From assembly GCA_021292105.1 (NCBI GenBank), contig CM037873.1, positions 16,348,551 through 16,412,550 on the forward strand: a stretch of DNA of 64,000 nt. Reading direction: 5' to 3'. Shown piece after piece: positions 12,720-25,597 of the stretch; position 1 is the stretch's first letter; every line of letters begins with the position of its first letter. A program made the position numbers and the translations under genes. The notes under the pieces are model-generated. The model did no database searches. It had not been told where the DNA came from and saw nothing but the letters and a program-made list of their open reading frames with translations. This DNA comes from Anadara kagoshimensis (taxonomy: Eukaryota > Mollusca > Bivalvia > Arcoida > Arcidae).

Positions 12720-12885
12720 GCCATTTGGGCTTTGCACGAGAAAGAACCCTGCTGTATAATGCCATCAGCGCAACGCACAGGCAAAATTTATGCACCTTTG
12801 CCTATAGCTGGTGACGTCTCGATATAAGTGAAATATTCTTGACTGGGACGTTAAACACCATTACTCAACTCTACTCTCAACTCTA
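12720..12885 (+). repeat. Dispersed SINE-like repeat, 3' part
   Basis: Contains 'gacgtctcgatataagtgaa' and 'gactgggacgttaaacac'. The same signature occurs at 2290-2335 and, inverted, at 24890-24945. Degenerate traces appear near 19665 and 23255. Confidence 0.6.
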
Positions 12886-12938
12886 TAAATGATAACTTTA
12901 TTGGATGTAATACTAGTTAAAAGAAAATAGATTCAAAT

Positions 12939-13835
12939 GTTGAATAAGTAACAATCATTCGGTACTAAGTTGAATAGGTAACAATCACTCGGTACTAAGT
13001 TGAATAAGTAACAATCACTCGGTACAAAGTTGAATATGTAACAATCACTTGGTACTAAGTTGAATAAGTAACAATCACTCGGTACTAAGTTGAATAAGTA
13101 ACAATCACTCGGTACTAAGTTGAATATGTAACAATCACTCGGTAATAAGTTGAATAAGTAACAATCACTCGGTACTAAGTTGAATAAGTAACAATCACTC
13201 GGTACTAAGTTGAATAAGTTACAATCACTCGGTAATAAGTTGAATATGTAACAATCACTCGGTACTAAGTTGAATAAGTAACAATCACTCGGTACTAAGT
13301 TGAATATGTAACAATCACTCGGTAATAAGTTGACTAAGTAACAATCACTCGGTACTAAGTTGAGTATGTAACAATCACTCGGTACTAAGTTGAATAAATA
13401 ACAATCACTCGGTACTAAGTTGAGTATGTAACAATCACTCGGTACTAAGTTGAGTATGTAACAATCACTCGGTACTAAGTTGAGTATGTAACAATCACTC
13501 GGTACTAAGTTGAGTATGTAACAATCACTTGGTACTAAGTTGAATATGTAACAATCACTCGGTACTAAGTTGAGTATGTAACAATCACTCGGTACTAAGT
13601 TGAGTATGTAACAATCACTCGGTACTAAGTTGAGTATGTAACAATCACTCGGTACTAAGTTGAATAAATAACAATCACTCGGTACTAAGTTGAATAAGTA
13701 ACAATCACTCGGTACTAAGTTGAATAAGTAACAATCACTCGGTACTAAGTTGAATAAATAACAATCACTCGGTACTAAGTTGAATAAGTAACAATCACTC
13801 GGTACTAAGTTGAGTATGTAACAATCACTCGGTAC
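12939..13835. repeat. 30-bp satellite A, left arm (~30 units)
   Basis: Perfectly phased 30-bp monomers, each with 'ggtactaagttga' and 'taacaatcactc', and diagnostic variants (aataag/aatatg/gtatg). Because 30 is a multiple of three, one minus frame stays open with the decapeptide SDCYLFNLVP. I regard that frame as non-coding. The array is continued at 15215 after a transposon insertion. Confidence 0.95.
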
Positions 13836-15214
13836 CAGGCATGGGGTAATGCTAATTTGTAATTGTAATGCCCTGTAATGCATTACATTTTCTCAAAGTA
13901 ATGCATGTAATGTGTAATGCCCTAATTTTTGCATTACATGTAATTGTAATGTAATGCATTACATAGACAAAAATGCATGTAATTTAAGCATTGCATGGCA
14001 TTACATAGCATTACTTCTCTGTATTAAATGTTAGATATTATTACCATTACAATCCAGGGCTAGTAAGTACCTACATGCTACTTTTTTCCCTAATGTCATA
14101 TACCATTTTTTTATATTTAATCATAAAATACATTAAAAAAATGGTATATGACATTTTTTGAATGTATTTTATGATTAAATTAAAAAATGGTATATGACAC
14201 TAATATAAAATATGAAAATCAATGTCTACAAAAATTGTAACTGTGAACTGTTGTCAAACTAATGATTTATTTGATTCAACCTTAATACTAAAACTATATA
14301 AAATGCTAAAAAGTTAGTATACTTCAGATCATTTTGTATTTCCAACAAATGTAAAGGATAATACATTTTAAAGCAAAATGCAAATGTTGTTTTTAGTACT
14401 ATCGAGAAGTCTAAAGACCACATCAAAATTTGCAACATATCTAAATATAAGTCTACAATAATTTGTAATTTTGCTTTAACTGATAACCTGTGATGAAAAC
14501 AATTTTATTTTTACCAGAAATTGTTTTTTTTTTTGTAATCCTTTTTATATGCTATTAAGGTAACCTATCTTTAATGATTAAAGAAGTTATTTGTTAAGTA
14601 TGGTTTAAAAATTACACCTGACAATACCACTAATTAGTTTGTATACCTATCAACTCCCTTTACTGTTTTGATTTAATGGTAATTAAGAAACATTCAGTGA
14701 ATAGAATAAATAAAAAATAAAAACATATAATATGAAAAAATTCCTTACAGCATCTGTTTTTTTCTAATTAATTTTTAGAGTAAAACAGAAATGTATATTT
14801 GGATAATAAAAAACCTGACATAGATGAACAATCAACTTGACAAATTTTGTAAAACCTACTGGTAAACAGCAGAAATATCAGTTTAATAACACAAAGCAAA
14901 AAGAATCTATACATGCACTTATTGACTATATATACTCCTGTTTTCAACAGTTGAAAATCAAAACAAAAGAACTTTATAGAAAAAGAACACAAAATTTAAA
15001 TTTCAAATTTTGAATCGGAAACATCTCGCATTTATATGTTTGGATTCTTTATGAAATGTAATGTGTAATATAATGCATTACTTTGGTAAAGTAATTGTAA
15101 TGTAATGCATTACTTTCCAAAATACATGTAATTGTAATTGTGATATAATGCTACTTTTGTCAAAGTAATTGTAATGTAATGCATTACATTGCAATGTAAT
15201 TCGCCCCATGCCTG
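13836..15214. mobile_element. Non-autonomous hAT-type element (1379 bp) with 8-bp TSD
   Basis: Ends are 'caggcatgggg...' and '...ccccatgcctg', continuing as a long imperfect inverted repeat rich in 'taatgcattac'. The flanking 8 bp 'ctcggtac' occurs directly at 13828-13835 and again at 15215-15222. An 8-bp target duplication with CAG-type ends is the hallmark of the hAT superfamily. No transposase is encoded. A nested palindromic element sits at 14094-14199. Confidence 0.85.
14094..14199. mobile_element. Palindromic mini-element, nested
   Basis: 'tgtcatataccattttt' and its complement occur three times in alternating orientation around a 'taatcataaaatacatt' core. The same modules appear at 35232-35318 and 36229-36286. 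Confidence 0.75.
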
Positions 15215-16102
15215 CTCGGTACTAAGTTGTATAAGTAACAATCACTCGGTACTAAGCTGAGTATGTAACAATCACTTGGTACTAAGTTGAATAAGTAACA
15301 ATCACTTGGTACTAAGTTGAATATGTAACAATCACTCGGTACTAAGTTGAGTATGTAACAATCACTCGGTACTAAGTTGAATAAGTAACAATCACTCGGT
15401 ACTAAGTTGAATAAGTAACAATCACTTGGTACTAAGTTGAATATGTAACAATCACTCGGTACTAAGTTGAATAAGTAACAATCACTCGGTACTAAGTTGA
15501 ATAGGTAACAATCACTCGGTACTAAGTTGAATAGGTAACAATCACTCGGTACTAAGTTGAATAAGTAACAATCACTCGGTACAAAGTTGAATATGTAACA
15601 ATCACTTGGTACTAAGTTGTATAAGTAACAATCACTCGGTACTAAGTTGAATATGTAACAATCACTCGGTAATAAGTTGAATATGTAACAATCACTCGGT
15701 AATAAGTTGAATATGTAACAATCACTCGGTAATAAGTTGAATATGTAACAATCACTCGGTACTAAGTTGAATAGGTAACAATCACTCGGTACTAAGTTGA
15801 ATAAGTAACAATCACTCGGTACAAAGTTGAATATGTAACAATCACTTGGTACTAAGTTGTATAAGTAACAATCACTCGGTACTAAGTTGAATATGTAACA
15901 ATCACTCGGTAATAAGTTGAATATGTAACAATCACTCGGTAATAAGTTGAATATGTAACAATCACTCGGTAATAAGTTGAATATGTAACAATCACTCGGT
16001 ACTAAGTTGAATATGTAACAATCACTCGGTACTAAGTTGAATATGTAACAATCACTCGGTAATAAGTTGAATATGTAACAATCACTCGGTAATAAGTTGA
16101 AT
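15215..16102. repeat. 30-bp satellite A, right arm, with 240-bp higher-order repeat
   Basis: The same monomer as 12939-13835. The variant pattern over 15541-15780 is repeated over 15781-16020, a 240-bp (8-unit) higher-order unit. The array stops at about 16102. Confidence 0.95.
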
Positions 16103-17632
16103 TACTTACTTCAGATAACTGCAGGTGCATTAAAACTAAAGTGGTACTATTTTAAACATTTTAAAATTTATTTAAATTGCGACTCAGTATTGGATTAGCA
16201 GATAACATTAAAATAAATAAATTACTTATTGATATTTGCTGTAACAGATAGATAAAATGATTTTTTGAAAGCCGGATTTCAGTGCGTCACATTTAAGGAG
16301 GCTCGAGTGAAAAAAAGTTTAATTACCATCATTGTGAATTTTATACATTTTGTAGAACAAAATGTGAAGATTTGAAAAATGAAAAATTTAGTATAGGTCA
16401 CCGGACTCCCTTTTTCTGTATCTGGCTTTAAAAATAGCGGAAATTACCCAGTTTTATGCCTTTTTAAAGGATTTTTATTGGTCTCCATAAGTTTAAGAGT
16501 GAATAATTTGTTACAGTGTTTAAACATTTAAATGGTGATAAATCCATGTATTTTCCAAGACAGTTGAAAGACATAAATCTACTCTTTTGATTCAAGGAGA
16601 TTTGAACAGTAACAAACTAAAACAAATACACAATTTAATAATAATTGTGTGGGCATTAGAGATTTATCAGGGTAATATTTAGCACTATTTTCAGATAAAA
16701 GTAGGAACAAAAAATGGAATATTTTTAATAAGCAAATTACCAAGAGTTTCAAAATCTCCATGAATATAGCTCGACATATATTTGATAAAATAAGATATTA
16801 AAAAATATGGGTCACCGGATTCGTTTACTGTACAGTCGCTATGGTAACAACCCTACCCCATCTTTATTTAGTTATTTTGGGGGATTTTTTAGTTGAATTT
16901 TAAAGTAAGTGATACTTTTGGTGCAAAAGGTAATAAAAACGATTATTTACATTATAAATTAACATTTTAGCCCAAGATGAATGAAAATCTACGATACATT
17001 ATCAATATTTTAGCAAAACCGACGACATATATTTGTAGTATAGTATGTGTTGCTAAGAGTTACTTTAACTGCTCAAGCGGTTTATCAAATTTGTGTTGCG
17101 AGTTTGAAAAAATATAAATAAAATTTTGGTCATGACTTTTTAAATTGTACATTTAAAAATATTTTGTCATTTAGGTTGTCTTAGTTCAATGCTAATGCTA
17201 TCAAAAGTAAAATCTTGATGCAACCATGAATGATCGGACGTTAATTTCCGGGATTCCGTTACGTGTCCATTTTGTTTTTTATAACCTTTAACTTTATTCC
17301 GTGTCACATATTTTGCAATGAAGACATGCACAGAACTTAACGACAGAAACAAAGATGTTAAAAGATCGAATACAGTAGGTATATTCTTTTCAATATGTTT
17401 ATTAAAAAGCATATAATTTTGTTTTGAACATCGTGAATACACGGTAATATTATTTAGACATTTCAACTTGGACACATGTGCAGTGCCGGAGTGTGTCTGT
17501 CCAGTGCAGTTGGGGTGTTTTTTTTATTCAATTGCTAAATCTATCATGTGAAATTAAAAGTTATGCATGGAAAACTTTTCATCCAATATTCAATGGAGGG
17601 GGAGGAGTGGTGAGTTGAAATACTGAAAAAAA

Positions 17633-17735
17633 ATGCAACAGCCAAACCAGGACAAGAACCAGGGACCTTCTAAATACTTGCGGGAGGCTTTACCCACTGA
17701 GCTACCAAGCCACCTGTCCAGTCCCTTACGCCACA
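17633..17735 (-). repeat. tRNA-like SINE head
   Basis: The minus strand reads 'ggtagctcagtgggtaaagc' (A-box region) and 'ggttcttgtcc' (degenerate B box) at tRNA-like spacing. It ends against other repeat text, so I take it as SINE-derived and not a tRNA gene. Confidence 0.5.
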
Positions 17736-17877
17736 TCCTATCTTCTTTTTTGGGAATCAACTCCACTGAGTCAAAACCACCAGGTTCCACCAAGACCAAC
17801 CTATTGGTCTGCCACTTCCCAGGGTGGGGTGAGTCCCAAATGTAAGAGAAAAGGAAAAAATATAGCAGCCAATATGA

Positions 17878-17945
17878 GACTCTAACCTAGGACCTTCCAA
17901 ATACTAGCGAGATGCTCTACCCATTGTACTACCTGGTCTGCCACA
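17878..17945 (-). repeat. Second tRNA-like SINE head
   Basis: The minus strand shows 'gggtagagcatctcgctag' followed by 'taggttagagtctc', A- and B-box-like. It lies 150 bp from a similar head in the same orientation. It cannot form a full acceptor stem by eye. Confidence 0.45.
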
Positions 17946-17984
17946 TTACTAAATAAACTGTTAATAGGTATGCTAATAGCTGCA

Positions 17985-18150
17985 CATGTGGCAGGTGTAG
18001 CTAGCTAAACAGGGGGTGTTTACCCTTTCGGAGCACCCGGCCTCACTTCCCTGGTGGAAATTCATGTGTCTAACCCAACTTGTCAGTTCCAAAGTTTTTA
18101 CTTTGCTTCTGGATTGTGATTTGGACATGGATTAGTATGTTTTTGATTAT
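17985..18150 (+). repeat. Dispersed repeat family R1
   Basis: Contains 'gtagctagctaaacaggggg' and 'gtttaccctttcggagcacc'. Recurs at 35335-35460, 46925-47075, 49370-49560, 49720-49840 and 55160-55330. Confidence 0.7.
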
Positions 18151-19168
18151 AGAAAGATAATAGTCAGCAGTTAACCATGTTAGTCATTTTATATTATTCT
18201 AGGAAATTTACATGTGCATGTATGATGTAGCAGGACTGAGCTAGTCGTGTTGTTGTAGTGTTGTATATAGTAGATATAATAGAGTGCTTTCTGGTCCAGA
18301 TATTTTAGCATTGTGGTAGAATACTCGCTATTCACAGGGGAGGGGGGGGGCAATACTCAGTAAGGGCACTTGGTGTGTTACATATAATGATATATTACAG
18401 CAACAGAAATTATGTAAACTATGTAACAAATCAGTAAGGTGAAAGAACAAGATTTTGACTTTTTGAGATGCATGAATAAGTGCTATCATGCAAAGTGTAA
18501 ATAGGTAAACATTTATTTGCTAAATGTGTGGTGATAATACAGTACAGGCAATTTATGTGACATTGTTTATGCTTTTAACAATCTATTTGTTCATCAGCAC
18601 ATTCAAGACAGCACAATGTAATTTTCCCCAGTACTAGTTCATTTTGGTGACAATTATGATATACTTTTATATGCACCAGTGTATTCAGTGTTCAATTCAG
18701 AAGGGGTTCTGGTTGTTTGGCCCCAAAATAATATTTATGTCTCATAATAATACTGTCTGTGAACCAACACCGACCCATCTTTTAGCTTAGTTTTGAATAA
18801 ATCCAGTTTCAACTTTTTCTTATTTATATTTTTTGACATAATGCTGATTATCAATTTGCATTAAGTTGTGATATCATGCCCATGAAATAATTGAAACCAT
18901 AGACCTTTTTTTAAGGCCTGGAACAGGATGACCCCAATCATTAGTAATGAGTACAATACTGATAGGATTATTGTTTATTTTCTTATAATAATAATATAAA
19001 ATATACTCTATTAATTACCAGTAGACAAAATTGTATACTTACAATTCAATTTAGCAGTACAATTTATGTTGTAATACATTTTAGTGTGTTGTATTTTGTG
19101 GTGTGTTTGATCTTTTTACTTACATTTTGTCACAATTCTTATAAAGTATGTTCTTTTTATTTTTTAGG
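18151..19168. other. No gene seen; interior of the TTAA element
   Basis: AT-rich sequence without convincing coding frames. A G-run lies at about 18340-18350. Confidence 0.4.
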
Positions 19169-19268
19169 TATAGCAGGATCTCATCCACCATTTCTTAGAT
19201 ATAAACAAAGCAGCAGACCAACTCCAGTTTCTGGGCATCATATGAATGGACTTGTCACATATATATGA
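19169..19268 (+). CDS. Possible terminal exon of an unrecognised gene
   Basis: A strong acceptor (tttttattttttag) precedes a phase-1 frame containing SHPPFLRYKQSSRPTPVSGH and ending at a TGA at 19266-19268. An AATAAA lies near 19579. The peptide is proline/serine rich and unlike its AT-biased surroundings. No upstream exons were found, and it sits inside a TTAA-bounded element. It could be a captured gene fragment or chance. Confidence 0.3.
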
Positions 19269-20594
19269 TACTTTGATATACGAATATAATTTATATTACA
19301 ATACAGGGATAGTTGATCATGTTTATAGGAGTTTGATGACATCTTTAATTGTCATGCTTGGATTAATTTATAAACAATTTATGTGTGCTTATTTGAGGAT
19401 GTATGACAAGTGTATATTTTTGAATTACAGCAATACATGTGGATAAGAGATACTCATATTCATGTATGTTTCAAAACATTATACTTTACATATTTCAAAT
19501 GTGACATTTGTTGATAGTGAAAGAGATCATTTGTTAAAATGTAAATAACTGCAGTTGTGATTAAATATCAGATTTGCAATAAATATGTGAATGTGCTGTC
19601 ATTTATTCAAAGTAATTATGAGAGTTATTCCTGCTATTAATTTGATTGGTACAATTGGGCATCTGAGTTAGGTTATGTCACTTATATTGAGGTGTTGCCA
19701 GCTAAATAAGTTGTAGATTTTTAAACCCATGCAATATGTTTGTTGCAGTGACCGAGGGTTCCATATCATGGCATTGTGAGTAGGCGTTCATCTTGATTGC
19801 TTGGTTCAATTCACTATCCTTCCTTCAGATCTTGATCATGCCTAGTCAACATTGCAATAAAAATAAAAAATTAACCTAATATATACTACATATATATGTA
19901 AAAAAAACACCACGCACGATGCATGTGGAACTGAGCAGCTCCCATAGGTGCTACTTCAGTACAAAACACACAAACATAACTGGCTGTGACCCAAAATATT
20001 AGACGTCACAGGCACAAGTAAATATCCAATAAAACGTATGCACGCGACATCTTACTAGATTTGTTTGTCTGCATACTTCGTACAGTGTTAGCTAAATAAC
20101 TTGCTAGCCTAAGTATAACACTCTGCCTGTACTGAGCCAGATGACGGAAAGTTGTGACCATCGACGGTCGGTGCGTTTTGATGTCACTGATGTCGGCGTT
20201 ACAAGGAAAACCGCGGCAGATAAATCCGATGTAGCACAAACGTATGATTAAATAGATTTTAAGTACCATTCCTTGTTGATCTTCGGCATTTTGGTTGTGT
20301 ATTTAATCATTGTATGTTTCTTTCTCATGTTTAGGTTAGCTGCTGTTTTGATGTATTAATGCCGTAAAACGTCATATGTCGTAAACGTATGTGACGTTAT
20401 CATCGTTATTTTAAATAAAGGTTCAGTACCATATTTTACGAATGGTTTTGAACAAATATCAGAATATTAACTCAAATATGTGTTTTATTTACTGATTAAA
20501 ATAGCAGATATCAAAAAACATTTTACGTCATCATGTTTGGTGACGGGACCCAGTCTAGCGACTCACTTCTAAAATTTATTTCACTCGAGCCTCC

Positions 20595-21075
20595 TTAATT
20601 AAACACTGAAATATCACTGTTGTAGTTCTGATAAAGACATGATGGTGCAGGCCTCCAATATTATATCAGTGATCAGGATACGAAAATGGAATTTTCCTTA
20701 GGGTAACCATGCCACATTAGCTTTAACCACACTGAAAAGGGTTTTTTGAAAACCGCCTTTCAATGAGTCATATTTTCGTGCTCTACTGACAATGTTTTGA
20801 TAAAGTCGAGATAGTTAATCCAATTGTTGGTGTAGAGCTTCAATATAAGATGAATTAAAGATGGATTTCTGAAAATGCGAGTGCAAATATATAAATATAC
20901 CAAATAAGGTATTTATTCAGTTAAATTATTGTTCTCTGAATAGCTAGAGAAAAAAACTAGTTTTAAGCTCACCTTACGAACGTCGTTTAACATCTATTTT
21001 CGACTTTTCCTCTGAAACTACCTGAAAGATTTCAATGAAACTTGGTCAGAAGTATATATGGACGGGTGCAATTCA
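20595..21075. other. Intergenic, old repeats
   Basis: No gene. 'ttttttgaaaaccgcctttc' at about 20743 resembles 16261-16282, left of the TTAA element. 20965-21075 begins a repeat with 'gatttcaatgaaacttggtc', typical of a dispersed family also present at 26641-28014. Confidence 0.4.
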
Positions 21076-21077
21076 GG

Positions 21078-21841
21078 GTCCTGTTTTACGAAGCTATCCT
21101 AAATTTTGTCTTAAGATATGTCCTAGGATAAATTTTAGGACTAGGCTAGGATAATGTTAGGATAATCATAACCGGTTTTTCGAAGGTGTCTCAGCTCGGT
21201 CGTATCTAGGATATCCTATTTTGTATCCTAAGTTTAGATTTATACATGTTGTCAGTACAAATAGACTTTCTAACGCAGAATTCAAGTGTTAAAAAAAATC
21301 TAAATTAAGATTATAGATATTAAGATATGTGATATTAATTAAGAAATATATTCAACAGAAATTTTAAAAAATGTGAAATCACTGTGAATGATTGTTTTTT
21401 TTAATTTGTATTGTCTCGTAAGACTTTTCTGTTGAAAGTATGTATATAAGTGTATATATTTAATTCTCACAGGCAGTAACCGATATATACATTAAAATCA
21501 TGCTTCATGTAGAAGTTCATTATTTCTCAGGGGTCATAGGGTAAAATCATGCAATAACATACATAAGATATATAAATACTGGGCATTTGAGTTAGTCATG
21601 TAATAAACCCCGTGCTTTAGAGAGTGATTCGATAAACGTCCATACATATATCGCATGATACATTCCTATACAGGGACAATATAAGAAGCTTAAACGCACA
21701 ATAACATTTTCAGGAAATCTAGCATGAGTTTTTAACCATATTATAAACGTTTAATTTTGATTACATGTATTTTCAAAATATAGTGAGTCTTAAAATTTTT
21801 TATTTGTGTATTTTCTTTCAGTTATCCCTAAGGGAGACCTT

Positions 21842-21915
<74 letters not shown>

Positions 21916-21975
21916 AATGTGTTTCTAATGTGATTTATGTAATTTTAGATTCCCTAAATGATTCCGACTCCGATA

Positions 21976-22013
<38 letters not shown>

Positions 22014-22303
22014 AATGGATTGTCTCTGTCTTAAAAACTATTTCGACGTATGTTTTGATATCTTTGTTGTCTCGCATGTAAATAAACAGCTGCCATCTTG
22101 ATTTATTTAGAATATCCTAAAACTAGGATTGCCCTAAGATGGTCTTAGGACACCTATATACCTGTCCTAAGTTTAGGATCATATTTAGGACTGTCTCAAA
22201 TTGCGACACCTTCGACAAACCGACTTAGGACGAAAAAATTGTCTTAGGACCAGGTTAGGACAAATTTTAGTCTTAGGATAGCTTCGAAAAACCGGCCCCA
22301 GAT
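21078..22303. mobile_element. TIR element inside another repeat
   Basis: Left end 'gggtcctgttttacgaagct' and right end (complement) 'ggggccggtttttcgaagct' are imperfect TIRs, continued by inverted blocks of 'taggat' words. It interrupts the repeat begun at 20965, which resumes at 22306. Inside are a (GA)n run at about 21847-21914 and an A-run at about 21979-22010. No transposase. I could not define a target duplication. Confidence 0.65.
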
Positions 22304-23116
22304 TTGTTCGTTGCGTTGCCATTGCTACCATAACTTGCTAGGTCAAAAATCTGATGTAATATTTGGCTGTTTCTAGGGTTTTAAACCTATATTTTGTTCA
22401 TTTCGTGAAAAACGGACAAAAAATAAGTTATGCAATTTTTCTGGATGGGGGGGGGGGGGTAAATCGTAAAATAGCTTCAAATTGTTATAACTCGACTATT
22501 GATTATCGATCAGGATAATTACATATGCAGTTTTGACATGTTCTTGTAATTACCTTCAAAATGGAGTCAAGGTCAATATGGTAGCCATGACCTAATTTTG
22601 ACCTTTCTGATTGTATTTATTATCTGGAAAACTATAAACTTTTTTATATAGGCATGATCACAGCTAGTAGTGCGATTTACTGATATACAAATTAATTTAA
22701 ACTTGGAAAAGACAAACACAATAAGAGTTATTAAATGCAGAACAATCCATCTGCACTAAAGAGTGTGTGGGTGTGTGTCTTTCATGCATTTTCGAAAAAC
22801 GCCACATTCCATTCATCAGCTAATCCTTCCCCTACTTGGTTGACACGCGTTACGGAGAAACCATGTCAAGTTAAAGCGAGAAAACTACTAGGTGGGGATA
22901 ACATCAAGGCATTTTCTGAAAATGTGTATCTTTGTTTTCCACGTGACCAAGTGATCAGAGATTCATTGGTGGTTTAACTGGTGAAATATTCTTCACGTAC
23001 AGACTGGCAGGTCCAACAGAGATAACGCCGATTCAGGACACCTGTAAACACCACATTCATTTTATATACATTTTTTCTCGAATTTTAAGTTTAAAACACA
23101 ACCAAGGGAATCAAGT
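22304..23116. other. Flank and presumed promoter region of the Shisa-like gene
   Basis: To about 22650 this continues the dispersed repeat around the preceding TIR element; a G-run lies at about 22447-22459. 22700-23116 is unique-looking and precedes the start codon. 'tatata' near 23064 is the only TATA-like string and is unproven. I reject the 80-codon frame at 22735-22977 as a gene. Confidence 0.35.
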
Positions 23117-23865
23117 ATGTCCAAGTTAATTCCAAGCAGTCTCTTTTGCCTATTTATATTCCTCAGTTTGGGTAAGTATCATGTTATTTTACTATATTTC
23201 ACATTTCCATCTAAAATTTGAGTAAGTGGGATTGCAAGGCCCGGTAGAAGTGGAATCATTAAATGGCGTTTTACGCCCCTGTCAAGATTATTTCACTTAA
23301 CCGAGTCGGTCAGTTCTTGTATGATGGAAGAAACCGAAGTGAACAGAGAAACCATTAGACAAGCGAATTTACAAACATTTCTCACATTAGAATCATTCCT
23401 AAGTGAATTCGAACAAAGGCGGTGAAAAAACGTTTTAAGGCGCAATTTTTCTAAAAGTATCAAGTGTCCATCCACTGTTTTTGGGTCATTGTATGAGTTA
23501 TGTTCACATAAGACTTTTCAGTGGGATATGCACACCTTGAACAAAGGGTATGGCAAGGGTACAAAATAGTTTTTAAAATGGCTTCTTATATAATTAGTTA
23601 TACTATAGGACACAGTTTTGTCCATATGTAAAGTGTGCGTTCGGTAAACTTTGTATGTACATGAAGGTAATGGAATAAAAAATATTTGCGATCGAGACCA
23701 AGTTTATTGAGGCTAGGATTTATTGGTTTTATCAACTGATTAGCTTATTTATTTATTTATTTATTTATTCATTTATTTATTCATTTATTTATTCATTTAT
23801 TTCATTATTTATTTATTTTGTTTAAAACTACTGGTTTTTATTATCATTATTATTATTTATTTATT

Positions 23866-23908
<43 letters not shown>

Positions 23909-25500
23909 TCATGTGCTGTTTTTGAATGCATTATTTTAATAAAAATTCCCAAACAGCACATGACAATAATAATAATAAAATTATTATTATTATTATCAGA
24001 GGCGGATCCAGAATTTTAGAAAGGGGGGGGGCGTATAATGTGAGAGCCGAAGGCTCGACCCTTCTAGGGGTGTCCGGGGGTATGCTCCCCCTGGAAATTA
24101 AAAAAAAAATGGTGCAAAAATTCTTCATTCTGGTGCAATCTGAGCTGCATCAAAAAGGAAATCGAAAAATACATGTTGTTCATCAAAAAATCAATATGAA
24201 CTGTTTTAGAGCTGTCATTAATCCTTAATATTAGTTTAACTTGTCTAAAACTTGGACTAAAATTATCATTCATTATTTATTATTCATAATTTTTTGATAA
24301 TTTTAGTCCGGAAATTGTTAATTTAGTGGGTTTTTTTCTGGTTTATGTTCATTACATGTTTTGGTTAATGGTTTAAATAAAAAGCATTTCATAAACCAAT
24401 ACACATTCCAACGTTACGATTTTGATGAACATGTGATATTATTATAATGCATTATTTGCAGCGTTTTTTAACATAAAAAATAATTAAATAAATTTTAACA
24501 TCAAATTTCAAAACTTAGAATTTAAAGCCTTAAAATTTAAGGATATATTAAAATTGAAATAAGTAAAATAAATTACATGTAAAATAAAAGTAGTCTTTAT
24601 AGAATTATAATATACAGAAGCGTATTGCTGCCAACTAAAAAAAACAAATAAACAAGTCGTACGTAAGACTAAGTGCCTCGTGTGTAGCACATAATAATTT
24701 TTATAAGTTGACAACAATACGCTTTTGTTATAATCTTTAAGATTCAATGAACATTTTTGTTTTATGTTTTGTGATTTATTTACTCGCAGTACAATCAATA
24801 CGTGTTTTGTTTAAATCTGTTCATTTTTATCTGATAAAACGGTGTCTGATACAAAGTCACGTAATTTAAATAGATTAATTGTTGATTAAATTGGGTTTTA
24901 CGTCTCAGTCAAGAATATTTCACTTATATCGAGATGTCACCAGCTATAGATGAAGTAGCAATAGCATAGTTCACTTTTGCAGTGCCCTCAGGGCAATGTG
25001 CAGGAAGGGTTCTATAACGTGCTACGCCTGCAGTGACACGGGTCTTTGTAGGTCTCTTCGGAAGGACCCCGTGACTTTCATTTGTAAATACCGAGTGCTT
25101 GGCGAAAGAACAGTCACTACCTTCCCACTGTGAACGTCAAAAAATTCTACGACTTCACCTAAAGCTGTTGATGTTTCGATACGAGTGAAATATTTACTGC
25201 CACGTAAAACCCCATTCAATCAATCTTGATTGTAAACATAGAAAGAACCAATAAGTAGATTAATACCCTGTTTTCTTTTTCTCTTTTTTCTTTCACTTTG
25301 TCCAGCTGGTGGAGTAGATGGTGGGGAATGTTGTAAAGGGCATTATGATGCAGTACTGAACTGGCACGACGAGAAATGGTGTAGCGATTACTGTTGTTAT
25401 AAACTGTTCAAATATGATTGCTGTAGTGACATCACATTTCGAGCACCCGACGAGGAAATTGATGACTTTTGTTCAGACTGGTTTTCGGAGAATGCGTAAG

Positions 25501-25597
<97 letters not shown>

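Larger units (their letters stand above)
16297..20594. mobile_element. TTAA-flanked TIR element (4298 bp), candidate piggyBac-like
   Basis: The 16-bp terminal inverted repeats (ggaggctcgagtgaaa) are exact and are bounded by TTAA at 16293-16296 and 20595-20598. TTAA duplication is characteristic of piggyBac-type transposition, although the ends do not start with the usual CCC. I recognise no transposase. The interior holds tRNA-like SINE pieces (17633-17937), a repeat R1 copy (17985-18150), an exon-like segment (19169-19268), and minus-strand open frames at 17167-17475 and 20006-20269 that I cannot identify. Confidence 0.5.

Noticed and set aside
12933-13883. 316-codon minus-strand frame with SDCYLFNLVP repeats
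   Set aside because: Again a by-product of a 30-bp satellite. It runs into the hAT element at its start.
12939-16102. CRISPR-like array (30-bp repeats)
   Set aside because: There are no unique spacers between repeats, and the surrounding genes are eukaryotic with introns.
22735-22977. 80-codon plus-strand gene upstream of the Shisa-like gene
   Set aside because: No homology recognised, no splice or composition support, and it partly resembles repeat flanks.
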